Source of the DNA: Nitrosospira briensis C-128
Lineage (GTDB): Bacteria > Pseudomonadota > Gammaproteobacteria > Burkholderiales > Nitrosomonadaceae
Direction: 5' to 3'
Assembly: GCF_000619905.2 (NCBI RefSeq)
Contig: NZ_CP012371.1
Span: 806,001-870,000 of the forward strand
DNA length: 64,000 nt
This document shows, one piece after another, positions 8,997-17,705 of the stretch. The translations under genes were made by a program, and so were the position numbers. Position 1 is the first letter of the stretch; every line of letters begins with the position of its first letter. The notes under the pieces are model-generated. The model had not been told where the DNA came from. It worked only from the letters and a program-made list of their open reading frames with translations, and did no database searches.

Positions 8997-10250
8997 ATGC
9001 CTATCAAGGAAGTTTCTCCGCGCAAGCTTCGCGGCGCCGCCATCGTCGCGGCGGTCATCGTTACGATCATCGTCATCACCGGCCTCGTCATGCGAAAATC
9101 CGACGACAAGCAGCTTCGCGACTGGACCGACGATCAGGCGATCCCGACCGTTGCCATACTCAAGCCCGGCAAGCGCGGCAATGTCGCTACCCTTGATCTA
9201 CCCGGTCGTCTGGAGCCCTTTTCAAACGCATCGCTGTATGCCCGCGTCAGCGGTTACCTGAAGAGCTGGAAAGTCGACATCGGCAAACCGGTCAAGGTCG
9301 GCCAACTGCTCGCCGAGATCGAGACCCCGGACCTCGACCAGCAGTTGCTACAGGGGAAAGCCGATCTCGCCAGCGCAGAGGCGACTGCGGCACTTGCTGA
9401 AATTACGGCAAAACGCTGGAAATTGCTGGTGGATTCCAAGTATGTATCGAAGCAGGCTGCCGACGAAAAAATTGCCGATTTCATGACCAAGCAGGCGTTG
9501 GCGCAATCCGCTCGGGCGAATGTCGACCGCTTGAAGACATTGAAGAATTTCGCGCGCATCGTCGCGCCGTTCGATGGCATTGTCACCGCTCGCGGCACCG
9601 ACATCGGCGCGCTGATCAATGGGGGCAGCGGTAGTGGTGTCGGCATCAGCCCCGGCACTGGCACAGGAAGCGGTGCCGGCAGTACCGGCGGAATGGGCCA
9701 GGAACTCTTCCAGATATCGAATACGAAGAAGTTGCGTGTATATGTCAACGTGCCGCAGACCTACGTACCCAGTATCCGCCCCAATACCCAGGCAAAAATC
9801 ACGGTGCCCGAACGTCCAGGCCAGAGCTACGTTGCGGCCGTGGCATCTTCGGCCCAGGCGGTCGATATGGCATCAGGCTCGACATTGATGCAGATCCTGG
9901 TCGATAACGCGGAAGGCGAACTGCTGCCGGGCGCCTTCGCGAACGTAAGTTTCGAGCTGCCTCACGACGTTGTCGTGCTGAGCGTGCCAGCCAGCGCCTT
10001 GATGTTCGACAAGGCCGGACTGCGTGTTGCCACAGTGGGCGCCGACAATAAGGTTGTGCTGAAGACTGTCACGATCTTGCGCGATCTCGGCAAGATCATC
10101 GAGTTGGGTTCGGGCCTTGCTCCCGACGATCACATCATTGAAAGTCCGCCCGACGGTATCGCCACTGGCGATACCGTGCGCATCGCCCAATCCGCGAAAA
10201 AACCGGATGGCACGGCGAATACGCGTAGTAACGGCAAGGGTCTCTATTAA
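8997..10250 (+). CDS. RND periplasmic adaptor (membrane fusion protein)
   Basis: An adaptor that links the RND pump to an outer-membrane channel. The start at 8997, 1 nt after the permease stop, gives about 30 residues before the beta-barrel region, with an N-terminal membrane anchor. An upstream in-frame ATG at 8934 would overlap the permease by 62 bp and adds 21 residues; numbering here uses that longer form. Anchor 34-53, lipoyl-like half-motif around 100-130 (GYLKSWKVDIGKPVKVG), coiled-coil hairpin about 130-205, then the second half-motif. A Gly/Ser/Thr-rich insert at about 229-255 in the lipoyl/barrel junction is unusual. Cotranscribed with the permease. Confidence 0.93.
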   Translation: MPIKEVSPRKLRGAAIVAAVIVTIIVITGLVMRKSDDKQLRDWTDDQAIPTVAILKPGKRGNVATLDLPGRLEPFSNASLYARVSGYLKSWKVDIGKPVKVGQLLAEIETPDLDQQLLQGKADLASAEATAALAEITAKRWKLLVDSKYVSKQAADEKIADFMTKQALAQSARANVDRLKTLKNFARIVAPFDGIVTARGTDIGALINGGSGSGVGISPGTGTGSGAGSTGGMGQELFQISNTKKLRVYVNVPQTYVPSIRPNTQAKITVPERPGQSYVAAVASSAQAVDMASGSTLMQILVDNAEGELLPGAFANVSFELPHDVVVLSVPASALMFDKAGLRVATVGADNKVVLKTVTILRDLGKIIELGSGLAPDDHIIESPPDGIATGDTVRIAQSAKKPDGTANTRSNGKGLY

Positions 10251-10251
10251 A

Positions 10252-10264
10252 CCTAAATCCGGTA
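10252..10264. repeat. Possible solo end of the family A element
   Basis: CCTAAATCCGGTA matches 13 consecutive bases of the terminal inverted repeat of the element at 11233-11613. It begins 1 nt after the adaptor stop codon. The rest of the element is absent, so this is either a relic or chance. Confidence 0.35.
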
Positions 10265-10341
10265 CCGCGTGCAGTATCGTGCGTGAACGCCTCAACTTAC
10301 GCAGGGATTTCGCGATAGCCGCGTGCTGCGCACGCCGAATA

Positions 10342-11133
10342 TCACTCCTGCTTGAGTATACCGGCAAGAAAATTTGTTGTTTCGTTCCACGATGCCTTGT
10401 CCGCCGCTGCATCGTAAGCGAGTGGAAGGTTGAACTTGCGCCCGTACTCGTCAGCAGCGGGGTTGGTGAAGCTGTGCTTGGCGCCAACGAAAGTCACTGC
10501 CTTGTAATCTGCCCCGGCTTTTTCCATTTCCTGCTTGAAGGCCGCCACCTGCTCTGCCGGAATCATGGGATCGTCGGTACCGGTAAAAGAAATGATCCGT
10601 GCCCTGACTTCACCCGGTTGCACAGGATGCTCTGTCGCCAGATTGCCATGGAAGCTGACCACGCCTTTCAAATCTTCGCCTAGGCGAGCCATCTGCAACA
10701 CCACGCTCCCCCCGAAACAGTAGCCCAGCGCGGCGATATTTTTCGCGTCCACGTTTTTTTGTTGCCGCAGGTATTCCATCGCCGCTTCAAAACGTATTTT
10801 CGCCAGCGGCAGATTCTTCGCCAATTCACCCGCGAACTTGCCGGCATCATCCGGATGATGAGCCTGCCTGCCCTCGCCATACATGTCCAGCGCCAGCGCG
10901 GTATAGCCTAATTGCGCCAGCATCCGCGCCCGCTTACGCGTGTAATCGTCCAGCCCCCACCATTCATGCACTACCAACACACCGGGACGCTTGCCCTGAA
11001 TCGCGTCGTCGTAAGCAATATAACCCTTCAATAAGGTGCCATTGGCGCGGTAAGTCACCTCCTTACCCTGCACTTCAGCCTGCACCATTGAACTCACGAA
11101 TAACAATATTGCAGTTAATATGATATTTTTCAT
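10342..11133 (-). CDS. Secreted dienelactone hydrolase family protein
   Basis: A 263-residue alpha/beta hydrolase with a cleavable signal peptide (1-19, ending VQA). The dienelactone hydrolase triad is visible: Cys139 in GYCFGG, Asp188 in GTDDPMIP and His220 in AKHSF, plus the conserved Glu57 in HEWWG that activates the cysteine. The length is normal for the family. The export signal implies a periplasmic role; the natural substrate is unknown, and nothing in the neighbourhood points to aromatic degradation. It is convergent with the efflux operon and stands alone. Confidence 0.92.
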   Translation of the reverse strand: MKNIILTAILLFVSSMVQAEVQGKEVTYRANGTLLKGYIAYDDAIQGKRPGVLVVHEWWGLDDYTRKRARMLAQLGYTALALDMYGEGRQAHHPDDAGKFAGELAKNLPLAKIRFEAAMEYLRQQKNVDAKNIAALGYCFGGSVVLQMARLGEDLKGVVSFHGNLATEHPVQPGEVRARIISFTGTDDPMIPAEQVAAFKQEMEKAGADYKAVTFVGAKHSFTNPAADEYGRKFNLPLAYDAAADKASWNETTNFLAGILKQE

Positions 11134-11232
11134 GGTGAATGATCATCCGAGCGGTTAATCAAAATCCGGCACTGTCAGGAGTGTAGCTGAGAGTACTATC
11201 GATAAATCAAAAAGCGCTTACATTTTCAAGAA

Positions 11233-11613
11233 ATTATCCTAAATCCGGTAGTTGGACGGGGGAAGTGTACGGTTTTTGGGGTGCAGGGCAAGGCGCAACG
11301 ACGCGGAATGCGACCGCACAGGGCGGAGTAGTGCCTTCCGCAGGAAGGTGCGACCCCGAAGCGGGATGCGGGCGCCCCTTTGCGTGTGAAGCGTGATCGC
11401 GGCATCCCCTGCGCTGCGCGGGGTCCCTCGGGCGACGCTTCGGGGCGCCGTTCCATTCCAAGAAGTTGCAACGCAGCCATGTGCTGCAAAAACTGTGCAA
11501 TTCGCCCCGTAGCGCCCTCACCCGGAAGGTGAGCGTCAAATAATATGAAATATTGTTATTAATCATTACACTGATCTATTAAATGAGCGGTCAACTACCG
11601 GATTTAGGATAAT
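11233..11613. mobile_element. Family A MITE-like element, long copy
   Basis: About 380 bp bounded by perfect 22-bp terminal inverted repeats (11233-11254 and 11592-11613, core TCCTAAATCCGGTAGTTG). There is no transposase, so it is non-autonomous. A second copy in opposite orientation lies at 60305-60544 and shares the ends and interior; this copy carries about 135 extra GC-rich bases (about 11311-11448). Its right end touches the DHH gene start codon, so AGGA within the repeat (11605-11608) is the only ribosome-binding site for that gene. No target-site duplication is clear. Confidence 0.75.
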
Positions 11614-12570
11614 ATGAACTACGATGTATTCAATGGCGACGCCGACGGATTATGCGCGCTGCATCAGCTTCGGTTGGCGTATCCTGTTAAAGCGGAATTG
11701 GTAACCGGGGTCAAGCGCGATATCAAGCTGCTTGACAGGGTGCAGGCTGGTGCCGGCGACCGGGTAACCGTACTCGACATTTCGCTGGATAGCAACCGTT
11801 CCCGGCTCATGCAGTTATTGGAAGCGGCGGTGCATGTCGAGTATTTCGATCATCACTATGCCGGTGAAATACCACGACACATCAATCTGGTTTCCCATAT
11901 TGATGTGTCCGCCGATGTATGCACCAGTATTCTGGTAGATCGATCCCTGGAAGGGCAGTACCGCCTTTGGGCTGTCGTTGCTGCCTTTGGCGATAATCTC
12001 GGGCAAAGCGCCCACGCGCTTGCAAAGCGGGCAGGACTTGCCGTATCACAAATAGAACAGCTGGCACGCCTGGGAAAATACCTGAATTACAATAGCTACG
12101 GCGATAGCCTGGATGACTTGCATTTTCATCCCGTCAAACTTTATGAAGAAATGAGACCGTATCCTGATCCATTCGATTTTATTGCCGGGTCAGCTGCCTT
12201 CAATCTGCTCGCAGCAGGATTTCGCGATGATATGGGCATGATAGGCTCGTTGCTTCCGTTGTCGGAGGGTGGTGCCCGCTACGCTGCTTATTTGCTGCCC
12301 GACGCACCCTGGGCAAGACGCGTGGCGGGCGTCTTTGCAAACAGACTGGCCAACGACGACCCGTCTCGCGCGCATGCGGTGATTACACCGACTCGCCATG
12401 GAGACTATGCCGTCAGTGTGCGTGCGCCGATAGCAAAGCCAGAGGGCGCAGACGTGCTTTGCATGAAGTTTGAGACTGGAGGTGGGCGTAAAGCGGCGGC
12501 AGGCATCAACCGTCTGCCGATAGATGCGCTTGATCGATTTCTCGCTATTTTCGCGGAACAATTTGACTAG
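11614..12570 (+). CDS. DHH-family phosphoesterase-like protein
   Basis: A 318-residue DHH/DHHA1-type protein. Motifs: NGDADG (7-12), Asp55 in VTVLDISLD, the Asp79-His80-His81 signature in YFDHH, and Asp127 in AFGDN, all metal ligands in the family. The C-terminal DHHA1 glycine motif reads GGGRKAAAG (289-297), with Arg where many relatives have His. DHH proteins cleave phosphodiester bonds in nanoRNA, cyclic dinucleotides or pyrophosphate-type substrates; which applies here is unknown. The start is fixed by AGGA 5 nt upstream, inside the terminal repeat of the adjoining mobile element. The next gene on the same strand encodes a kinase fusion. Confidence 0.88.
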   Translation: MNYDVFNGDADGLCALHQLRLAYPVKAELVTGVKRDIKLLDRVQAGAGDRVTVLDISLDSNRSRLMQLLEAAVHVEYFDHHYAGEIPRHINLVSHIDVSADVCTSILVDRSLEGQYRLWAVVAAFGDNLGQSAHALAKRAGLAVSQIEQLARLGKYLNYNSYGDSLDDLHFHPVKLYEEMRPYPDPFDFIAGSAAFNLLAAGFRDDMGMIGSLLPLSEGGARYAAYLLPDAPWARRVAGVFANRLANDDPSRAHAVITPTRHGDYAVSVRAPIAKPEGADVLCMKFETGGGRKAAAGINRLPIDALDRFLAIFAEQFD

Positions 12571-12665
12571 CGCTCAGCCGAGCGATTTGCCTCAAGGGAT
12601 CAAGCCCTGCATAGGCTCATGACATAGTCTGGATCGTCTGATTTCTTCTTAGTCGAAATGGCATC

Positions 12666-14330
12666 ATGACCAATACGTTCAAACAATCGCAGCAGCCCTC
12701 CAGGACTCCATCCACTGACGAGCGTGCTCAACGCAGCCTGGTCAATGCCTTGCTGGATCCCCGCCGCTATCCACATGCGGTGAAGAACGTGCGGCTGACC
12801 GAAACCCACATTTCGTGGGTGCTGCTGGCGGGACGATATGCCTATAAGATAAAAAAATCAGTCGACCTGGGCTTTGTCAATTTTACCAGCCTGGCCTTAC
12901 GCCGCTATTACTGTGAAGAAGAGATTCGGCTTAATCGCCGTCTCGCGCCGCAGATATATCTCGATGTCGTCCCCATCGGGGGAACACTGGAAATGCCTGA
13001 GTTCAATGCACTGCCGGCTTTAGAATATGCTGTGCGGATGCGACGTTTTGCTTCGTCCAAACAATTGGATCGACTGGTGTCGCGCGACCAAATCCTGCCG
13101 CGTCATATGGATAGTCTCGCCGCAACGATCGCGCATTTCCATGGCAGCCTGCCTGCGGCAGAAGCGGGGTCCGAGTATGGTTCCACTGCTGCCGTATATT
13201 CGGCGGTATCGAAAATTTTCGAGCAATTACAAGTTTTGTTGAAGGATAGCAAGGATGAGGCCGGCGTGATTGCACTGTGCCACGCCGGCGAGGCTGAATA
13301 TGCCAAATGCCTGGTTCGGTTCGAACAGCGCCATGCAGGAGGCTTTATTCGCGAATGTCATGGCGATCTGCACCTCGGCAATATTGCGCTTATCGGTCAG
13401 CGGCCCATTCCCTTCGACGGCATCGAATTCGATCCTGCATTACGCTGGATCGACGTGATTAGCGAAGTCGCCTTTACTGTGATGGACTTGCTGCACTGCC
13501 GGCGGCCTGATCTCGCCTACCGTTTCCTGAATGCCTATCTGGAAGCCACCGGCGACTATAGCGGCGTATCGGTGCTGCGTTACTATATCTACTACCGTGC
13601 CGCAGTGCGTGCCATGGTCAATGCCATCCGCGCCGGACAGGCAAGCCTGCCTCAGCGTGCCAGGGGGAAGGCATCGGCAAGCTGCCGCAGTTTTCTTGCT
13701 CTGGCTGCGGAGGGCATCGCCAAGCGCTGCCCTGGACTCATCATCACCCATGGCTTGCCGGGGTCGGGCAAGACGACCTTTGCACAGGCCGCATTGGAAC
13801 GGTTCCAGGCAATACGCATCCGCTCCGACGTGGAGCGCAAGCGTTTATTCGGATTGCCGCCGCTGGCGGACAGTCGCTCGCAGATAGGCGACATATACGG
13901 GGCAGATGCGACACAGCGCACCTATGCACGCCTCCATGAACTGGCACGGGAACTACTTACTGAGGGCGCTTTGGTAATCGTGGACGCGGCTTTTCTCAAA
14001 CAGCATGAGCGTGAGCTTTTTCGCCAGCTCGCACAGGAGCTTGGGGCATCATTTGCCATCGCGTCGCTGCAGGCCGGCGCAGCCACCCTGCGCGCACGCG
14101 TCATTCAGCGGCAGAATGACTCGAACGATGCATCCGAAGCGAATCTCGCGGTGCTGGAATCATTGCAGGAAAAACAGGAAGTACTATCGCCGCAGGAGCG
14201 ACTCCATGCGGTAGCGTTTTTCAATGAGGGCGACAGTTCGACAACCGATCTGGAGGCATGGGGGAAATTGACCCGATTGCTCTACACGTATGGCGATAAG
14301 GATATCCCGGCAATTCGAAGGGATAGATGA
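12666..14330 (+). CDS. Aminoglycoside-phosphotransferase-like / P-loop kinase fusion
   Basis: A 554-residue two-domain protein. The N-terminal part (about 30-330) is a protein-kinase-like APH fold with Lys62 (YAYKIKK), the catalytic loop HGDLHLGN (232-239) and metal ligand Asp251 (PFDGIEFD). The C-terminal part (about 355-540) is an AAA_33-type P-loop kinase with Walker A GLPGSGKT (363-370). This architecture recurs in proteobacteria as an uncharacterised bifunctional protein; antibiotic resistance is not implied. It lies 95 bp downstream of the DHH gene on the same strand, near NAD-salvage and stress genes, suggesting a role in stress or nucleotide metabolism. Substrates are unknown. Confidence 0.88.
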   Translation: MTNTFKQSQQPSRTPSTDERAQRSLVNALLDPRRYPHAVKNVRLTETHISWVLLAGRYAYKIKKSVDLGFVNFTSLALRRYYCEEEIRLNRRLAPQIYLDVVPIGGTLEMPEFNALPALEYAVRMRRFASSKQLDRLVSRDQILPRHMDSLAATIAHFHGSLPAAEAGSEYGSTAAVYSAVSKIFEQLQVLLKDSKDEAGVIALCHAGEAEYAKCLVRFEQRHAGGFIRECHGDLHLGNIALIGQRPIPFDGIEFDPALRWIDVISEVAFTVMDLLHCRRPDLAYRFLNAYLEATGDYSGVSVLRYYIYYRAAVRAMVNAIRAGQASLPQRARGKASASCRSFLALAAEGIAKRCPGLIITHGLPGSGKTTFAQAALERFQAIRIRSDVERKRLFGLPPLADSRSQIGDIYGADATQRTYARLHELARELLTEGALVIVDAAFLKQHERELFRQLAQELGASFAIASLQAGAATLRARVIQRQNDSNDASEANLAVLESLQEKQEVLSPQERLHAVAFFNEGDSSTTDLEAWGKLTRLLYTYGDKDIPAIRRDR

Positions 14331-14500
14331 TGCGTTACGTAATTTGATGTTTGGAGCGCCCTCGGGACGCTGCTGCATAAACTATCATGAGCTTATAGCG
14401 AACCATAAATTTGGACCTGCAACGTAACGCGCTTCGCTTATTGGCGCCTGCCTCTAAAAAAGTTGCATCGCACCCAGCGAGGTGCCTTGCGTTCACCAGA

Positions 14501-15862
14501 TTATATAGCGTCTAGGCTTTGTACTTCATCCAGATGCTTCGCTAACGCTCGCAACGAGGTGGAAATTTCCACCGGGTAAGCCGTAACCACCTCTAGAGTC
14601 GTCATAGGCTTCGGAAGACGGGTATAGTTCTCCAAAGTCCGCCGACGTATCTCATTCAGGGGAGTACTTTCGTTAATACGTCTGCCGGCCTGCATTACGG
14701 GCACAATAAGCGGCTCTCCATCATGAGAATCATTTTCCGCCAGCGCGACAATATCGCCCGCCATGGAGCCGTCAGCGCTATTATATTTACGATAAACCTG
14801 TTTTCGTCCCGGCCAGGTGGCCTTCCCTTCCGAGCGCTTGCGCCGCGCTTTACCGGCATATTCCTGGAGCTTGTACGCACAATCCAGCGAAGGTGCATCG
14901 CTGGAGACATCGAGTGCCGTCCCTATACCAAAACCATCTATTGGCGCAGCGGGCGATGTGGCTGAAGACAACAGCGCGCGCAACCGGTACTCATCCAGAT
15001 TTCCGCTGGCAAAAATGGTCGTCTTTTCTAATCCGCCTTCGTTCAGTATTTGGCGCACCTGCCGGGCATGGGTCGCAAGATCGCCGCTATCGAGCCGCAC
15101 ACCTTTAACGTGGATACCACATGCTAGAAGTTTGCGACCCAGCGCAACCACCTTGGCTGCGGCGGCCTCGGTGTCATAGGTATCGATCAACAGAATCACG
15201 TTGTCCGGATGGCAATGTGCAAATTGCTCGAAAGCAGTTGCTTCGTCCTCATGTGCCTGAATGTAGGAATGAGCCAGGGTACCGAACAGCGGGATTCCAT
15301 ACACTGCCCCGGCTAATACGGTAGCAGTACCGGAAAATCCTGCCAGATAGCTCGCCCGCGCGGCGAGCAGCGCCGCCTCCGCCCCGTGTGCACGGCGCAT
15401 GCCGAAATCAACCAGAAACTTATCTGGCGCAACCAGCACGGAGCGGGCCGCCTTGGAGGCGATCAACGTTTCAAAATGCATCAGATTCATAATGCGCGAT
15501 TCGACCAGCTGAGCTTGTGGCAGCGTAGCGGTAATCCGCAGGATAGGCTCATCCGGAAAAAAAAGGCTTCCTTCCGGCATAGCGTGAACATCGCCGTCAA
15601 AACGAAATTGCTCGAGGTAGGCGATAAGAGAAGGTGCGAAACGTGGAGCAAGCCAGGCCAGCTCTTCCGGCGAAAATCTTATGTTTTCCAGAAAATCAAG
15701 CGCCTGTTCCAGCCCGGCCGCAACCATAAAATTCCGCCCCGGGGCGAGCTTGCGTACGAAGAGCTCAAATACCGCGGTTTCCTCCATGTGCTGCTCAAGG
15801 TAGCTCTGCAACATCATAAGCTGATAATGGTCAGTCAATAGCGGACTGGAAAGCGGATTCAC
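14501..15862 (-). CDS. pncB: Nicotinate phosphoribosyltransferase
   Basis: A 453-residue enzyme that makes nicotinate mononucleotide from nicotinate and PRPP in the Preiss-Handler route to NAD. Family landmarks: LLTDHYQLMM near the N-terminus, DFGMRRAHG (152-160), the catalytic His198 in GTLAHS, and GVRLDSGDL for PRPP/phosphate binding. Its start overlaps the stop of the upstream pncA gene (15859-15862, ATGA), so nicotinamide deamidation and nicotinate capture are made from one transcript. The gap to the convergent kinase-fusion gene holds a 9-bp inverted repeat (14332-14340/14422-14430) with a long loop. Confidence 0.95.
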   Translation of the reverse strand: MNPLSSPLLTDHYQLMMLQSYLEQHMEETAVFELFVRKLAPGRNFMVAAGLEQALDFLENIRFSPEELAWLAPRFAPSLIAYLEQFRFDGDVHAMPEGSLFFPDEPILRITATLPQAQLVESRIMNLMHFETLIASKAARSVLVAPDKFLVDFGMRRAHGAEAALLAARASYLAGFSGTATVLAGAVYGIPLFGTLAHSYIQAHEDEATAFEQFAHCHPDNVILLIDTYDTEAAAAKVVALGRKLLACGIHVKGVRLDSGDLATHARQVRQILNEGGLEKTTIFASGNLDEYRLRALLSSATSPAAPIDGFGIGTALDVSSDAPSLDCAYKLQEYAGKARRKRSEGKATWPGRKQVYRKYNSADGSMAGDIVALAENDSHDGEPLIVPVMQAGRRINESTPLNEIRRRTLENYTRLPKPMTTLEVVTAYPVEISTSLRALAKHLDEVQSLDAI

Positions 15863-16464
15863 GCCGAAATCGCTTCAAAATGGATGGGGACAGCGCCAAG
15901 ATGCTCCATTTCTTCAAGCGCATGCAAACCGCCATTCGAGCTTGAATTGATCGCACGGACCGCGTCCGTGAGGATGAAGGTCGCATAGCCAAGCTGCAGG
16001 GCATCTTTCACGGTATTGAGCACACAATATTCTGTAGCGAGCCCTCCGATAAATACGCGCCCGATGCCGGACGACTTCAGTAAAGCATTGAGCCGGGTAT
16101 CGGTAAAGCCGGAATACGCGTCCTTTTCTCTAGTGGTCGCCTTGGAAATAATTTGTATATCGCATGGGAACTCAAGGCTGGCGGGAAATGCCGCGCCCGG
16201 GCTTGCTTCGACGCAGTGAGGCGGCCACGGCCCTCCCTGTTCGATAAATGAGCAGTGGTCCGGCGGATGCCAATCGCGAGTGGCGAAAATAGCCAACCCA
16301 TATGCATGAAAAAGCGCTATGTAACGATTGAGTATCGGAATGATTTCGTTGCCGGCAGGCACGGCCAGGCTACCGCCGGGGAGAAAGTCGTTCTGCACGT
16401 CCACGAAAATCAGCGCGTCTCCGGCAGCCAGGCTGGCTTTCACGCGTCTTGCCCCGGTTCGCAC
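15859..16464 (-). CDS. pncA: Nicotinamidase (isochorismatase fold)
   Basis: Hydrolyses nicotinamide to nicotinate for NAD recycling. In a 201-residue reading, Asp22 (VDVQNDF), Lys108 (IISKAT) and Cys147 (ATEYCV) match the catalytic triad, and Asp64, His66 and His70 in DWHPPDH are the metal ligands. The GTG at 16464 gives a slightly long N-terminus; GTG at 16443 is an alternative. The gene overlaps pncB by 4 bp. A 19-codon frame (MNEQYEIRLLAESFEMVKH) sits just upstream on the same strand; its meaning is unclear. Confidence 0.95.
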   Translation of the reverse strand: MRTGARRVKASLAAGDALIFVDVQNDFLPGGSLAVPAGNEIIPILNRYIALFHAYGLAIFATRDWHPPDHCSFIEQGGPWPPHCVEASPGAAFPASLEFPCDIQIISKATTREKDAYSGFTDTRLNALLKSSGIGRVFIGGLATEYCVLNTVKDALQLGYATFILTDAVRAINSSSNGGLHALEEMEHLGAVPIHFEAISA

Positions 16465-16585
16465 AGAAAACGGCTCATCTTCAAGTTAATGCCTTCACCT
16501 TTTTAATGCTTCACCATTTCGAATGATTCGGCAAGCAGCCGGATTTCGTATTGTTCATTCATGATCACAGTTTGCTTGTCATTTC

Positions 16586-17152
16586 TTACTCTTCCTCTTC
16601 CTCGTCTCCTCCGGCATGGTGCTTACCCGTGCTCACCCGTTTTGCCTGAAAGCCCTCGCTGCCGATATCCTCCAGGAACTGTACCTCACTGCCCTCCGCC
16701 AGTTGATCAAAATTGATGTTAGCGAGGTTTTCGCGATGAAAGTATAGTTCCTGCCCGTCGGGCGTCTCGATGAAACCATACTCCTCCTCTGCAATCAGAC
16801 GCACTACTTTGCCGCGCAATACAGGCGCATGCGCCTTGATGTCGCCCCGCTGGCGGCGACCATAGTCTTCAAGCTGGCGTTTGGCGGCGCCAAATGCGTC
16901 ACGCAGCGCAACATACACATCCTCATCCGCCTCTCGGGTCACCACAAGCTCCTTGCCCGGCACGGTAATGTCGATACGCACATCGAACACACGGCCTTGA
17001 TGTTTGTGTTTATGCGGAACCTCGATTACCACGCGGCATCCAATGATATTCGAATAAAATGTCTCGAGCTTTTCCGCTTTTTGCCGGATATGGTTTTCCA
17101 GTGCTTCAGAATGGGGAACATCGCGTGTCGTGATTTGCAGTTGGAATTTCAT
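16586..17152 (-). CDS. HPF/RaiA ribosome factor fused to a cold-shock domain
   Basis: A 188-residue protein. The N-terminal half (1-105) is an S30AE/HPF ribosome-hibernation domain (KFQLQITTRDVPHSEALEN..., with the basic VPHKHKHQGR loop). The C-terminal half (113-173) is a cold-shock domain with EYGFIE and ELYFHR nucleic-acid-binding motifs, then an acidic tail of six glutamates. The start at 17152 is chosen because AGAGGA lies 8 nt upstream; an earlier in-frame start at 17242 lacks support. It likely binds stalled ribosomes under starvation or low oxygen, with the cold-shock domain adding RNA contacts. It sits between NAD-salvage genes and a universal stress protein on the same strand. Confidence 0.9.
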   Translation of the reverse strand: MKFQLQITTRDVPHSEALENHIRQKAEKLETFYSNIIGCRVVIEVPHKHKHQGRVFDVRIDITVPGKELVVTREADEDVYVALRDAFGAAKRQLEDYGRRQRGDIKAHAPVLRGKVVRLIAEEEYGFIETPDGQELYFHRENLANINFDQLAEGSEVQFLEDIGSEGFQAKRVSTGKHHAGGDEEEEE

Positions 17153-17258
17153 GGCTATGTCCTCTCGATGATTCATATTGTGCAGCCCGTCAGAGTAAAA
17201 CCAGACAGTATGGCTTCGTAATGCACTGGTATGATTTTGCATTTACCGGGATCTTGGT

Positions 17259-17705
17259 CTAAGCGCCGCGAATCAGGAGCACGGGTATATGGGCGGTGCG
17301 CACTACTCCTTCGGCGACACTGCCGAACAGTACGCGGCTGAAGCCGGAGCGGCCATGGGTCCCTATGACGATCAAGTCGGCTGGCCAGCGTCTGGCTTCC
17401 GCTACGAGTACACTGGCGATGCGATCGCCACCGGCCTCGAGCAGCTTTACCTCCGCTGTCATGCCTGCTTGCCGCGCCAACGTTTGTGCTTGTGCCAGTA
17501 TTTTTTTGCCGATGCTCGTTTCTATTTCTTTCATCTCGTCGTAATTGATATAGCTGTTTGCGTCCATAAGATGGATGTCGGCGACCACGTGCACCAGTTC
17601 CAAGTGCGTACTTTGCTCTTGATGTTGGGCAAACCGGGCGGCTTCCTGTATTGCAAGGTTGGAGGTTGTACTACCGTCAACTGGAACCAGAATATTTTGA
17701 TACAT
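17259..17705 (-). CDS. Universal stress protein (UspA family)
   Basis: A 148-residue single-domain UspA protein starting [12 protein letters not shown]. The C-terminal [19 protein letters not shown] matches the ATP-binding G-2x-G-9x-G-S pattern, so it is probably an ATP-binding type. The start at 17705 has GGGGA 6 nt upstream; an earlier ATG at 17726 adds seven residues. It is read in the same direction as the HPF-cold-shock gene 106 bp further on, and is likely part of the same stress group. Confidence 0.93.
   Translation of the reverse strand: MYQNILVPVDGSTTSNLAIQEAARFAQHQEQSTHLELVHVVADIHLMDANSYINYDEMKEIETSIGKKILAQAQTLARQAGMTAEVKLLEAGGDRIASVLVAEARRWPADLIVIGTHGRSGFSRVLFGSVAEGVVRTAHIPVLLIRGA

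Noticed and set aside
10117-10683. Plus-strand 188-codon frame over the dienelactone hydrolase
   Set aside because: Antisense shadow of a gene with signal peptide and full catalytic triad.
12666-14330. Antibiotic resistance by aminoglycoside phosphotransferase
   Set aside because: Only the kinase-like fold is shared; fusion to a P-loop kinase and the metabolic context argue against it.
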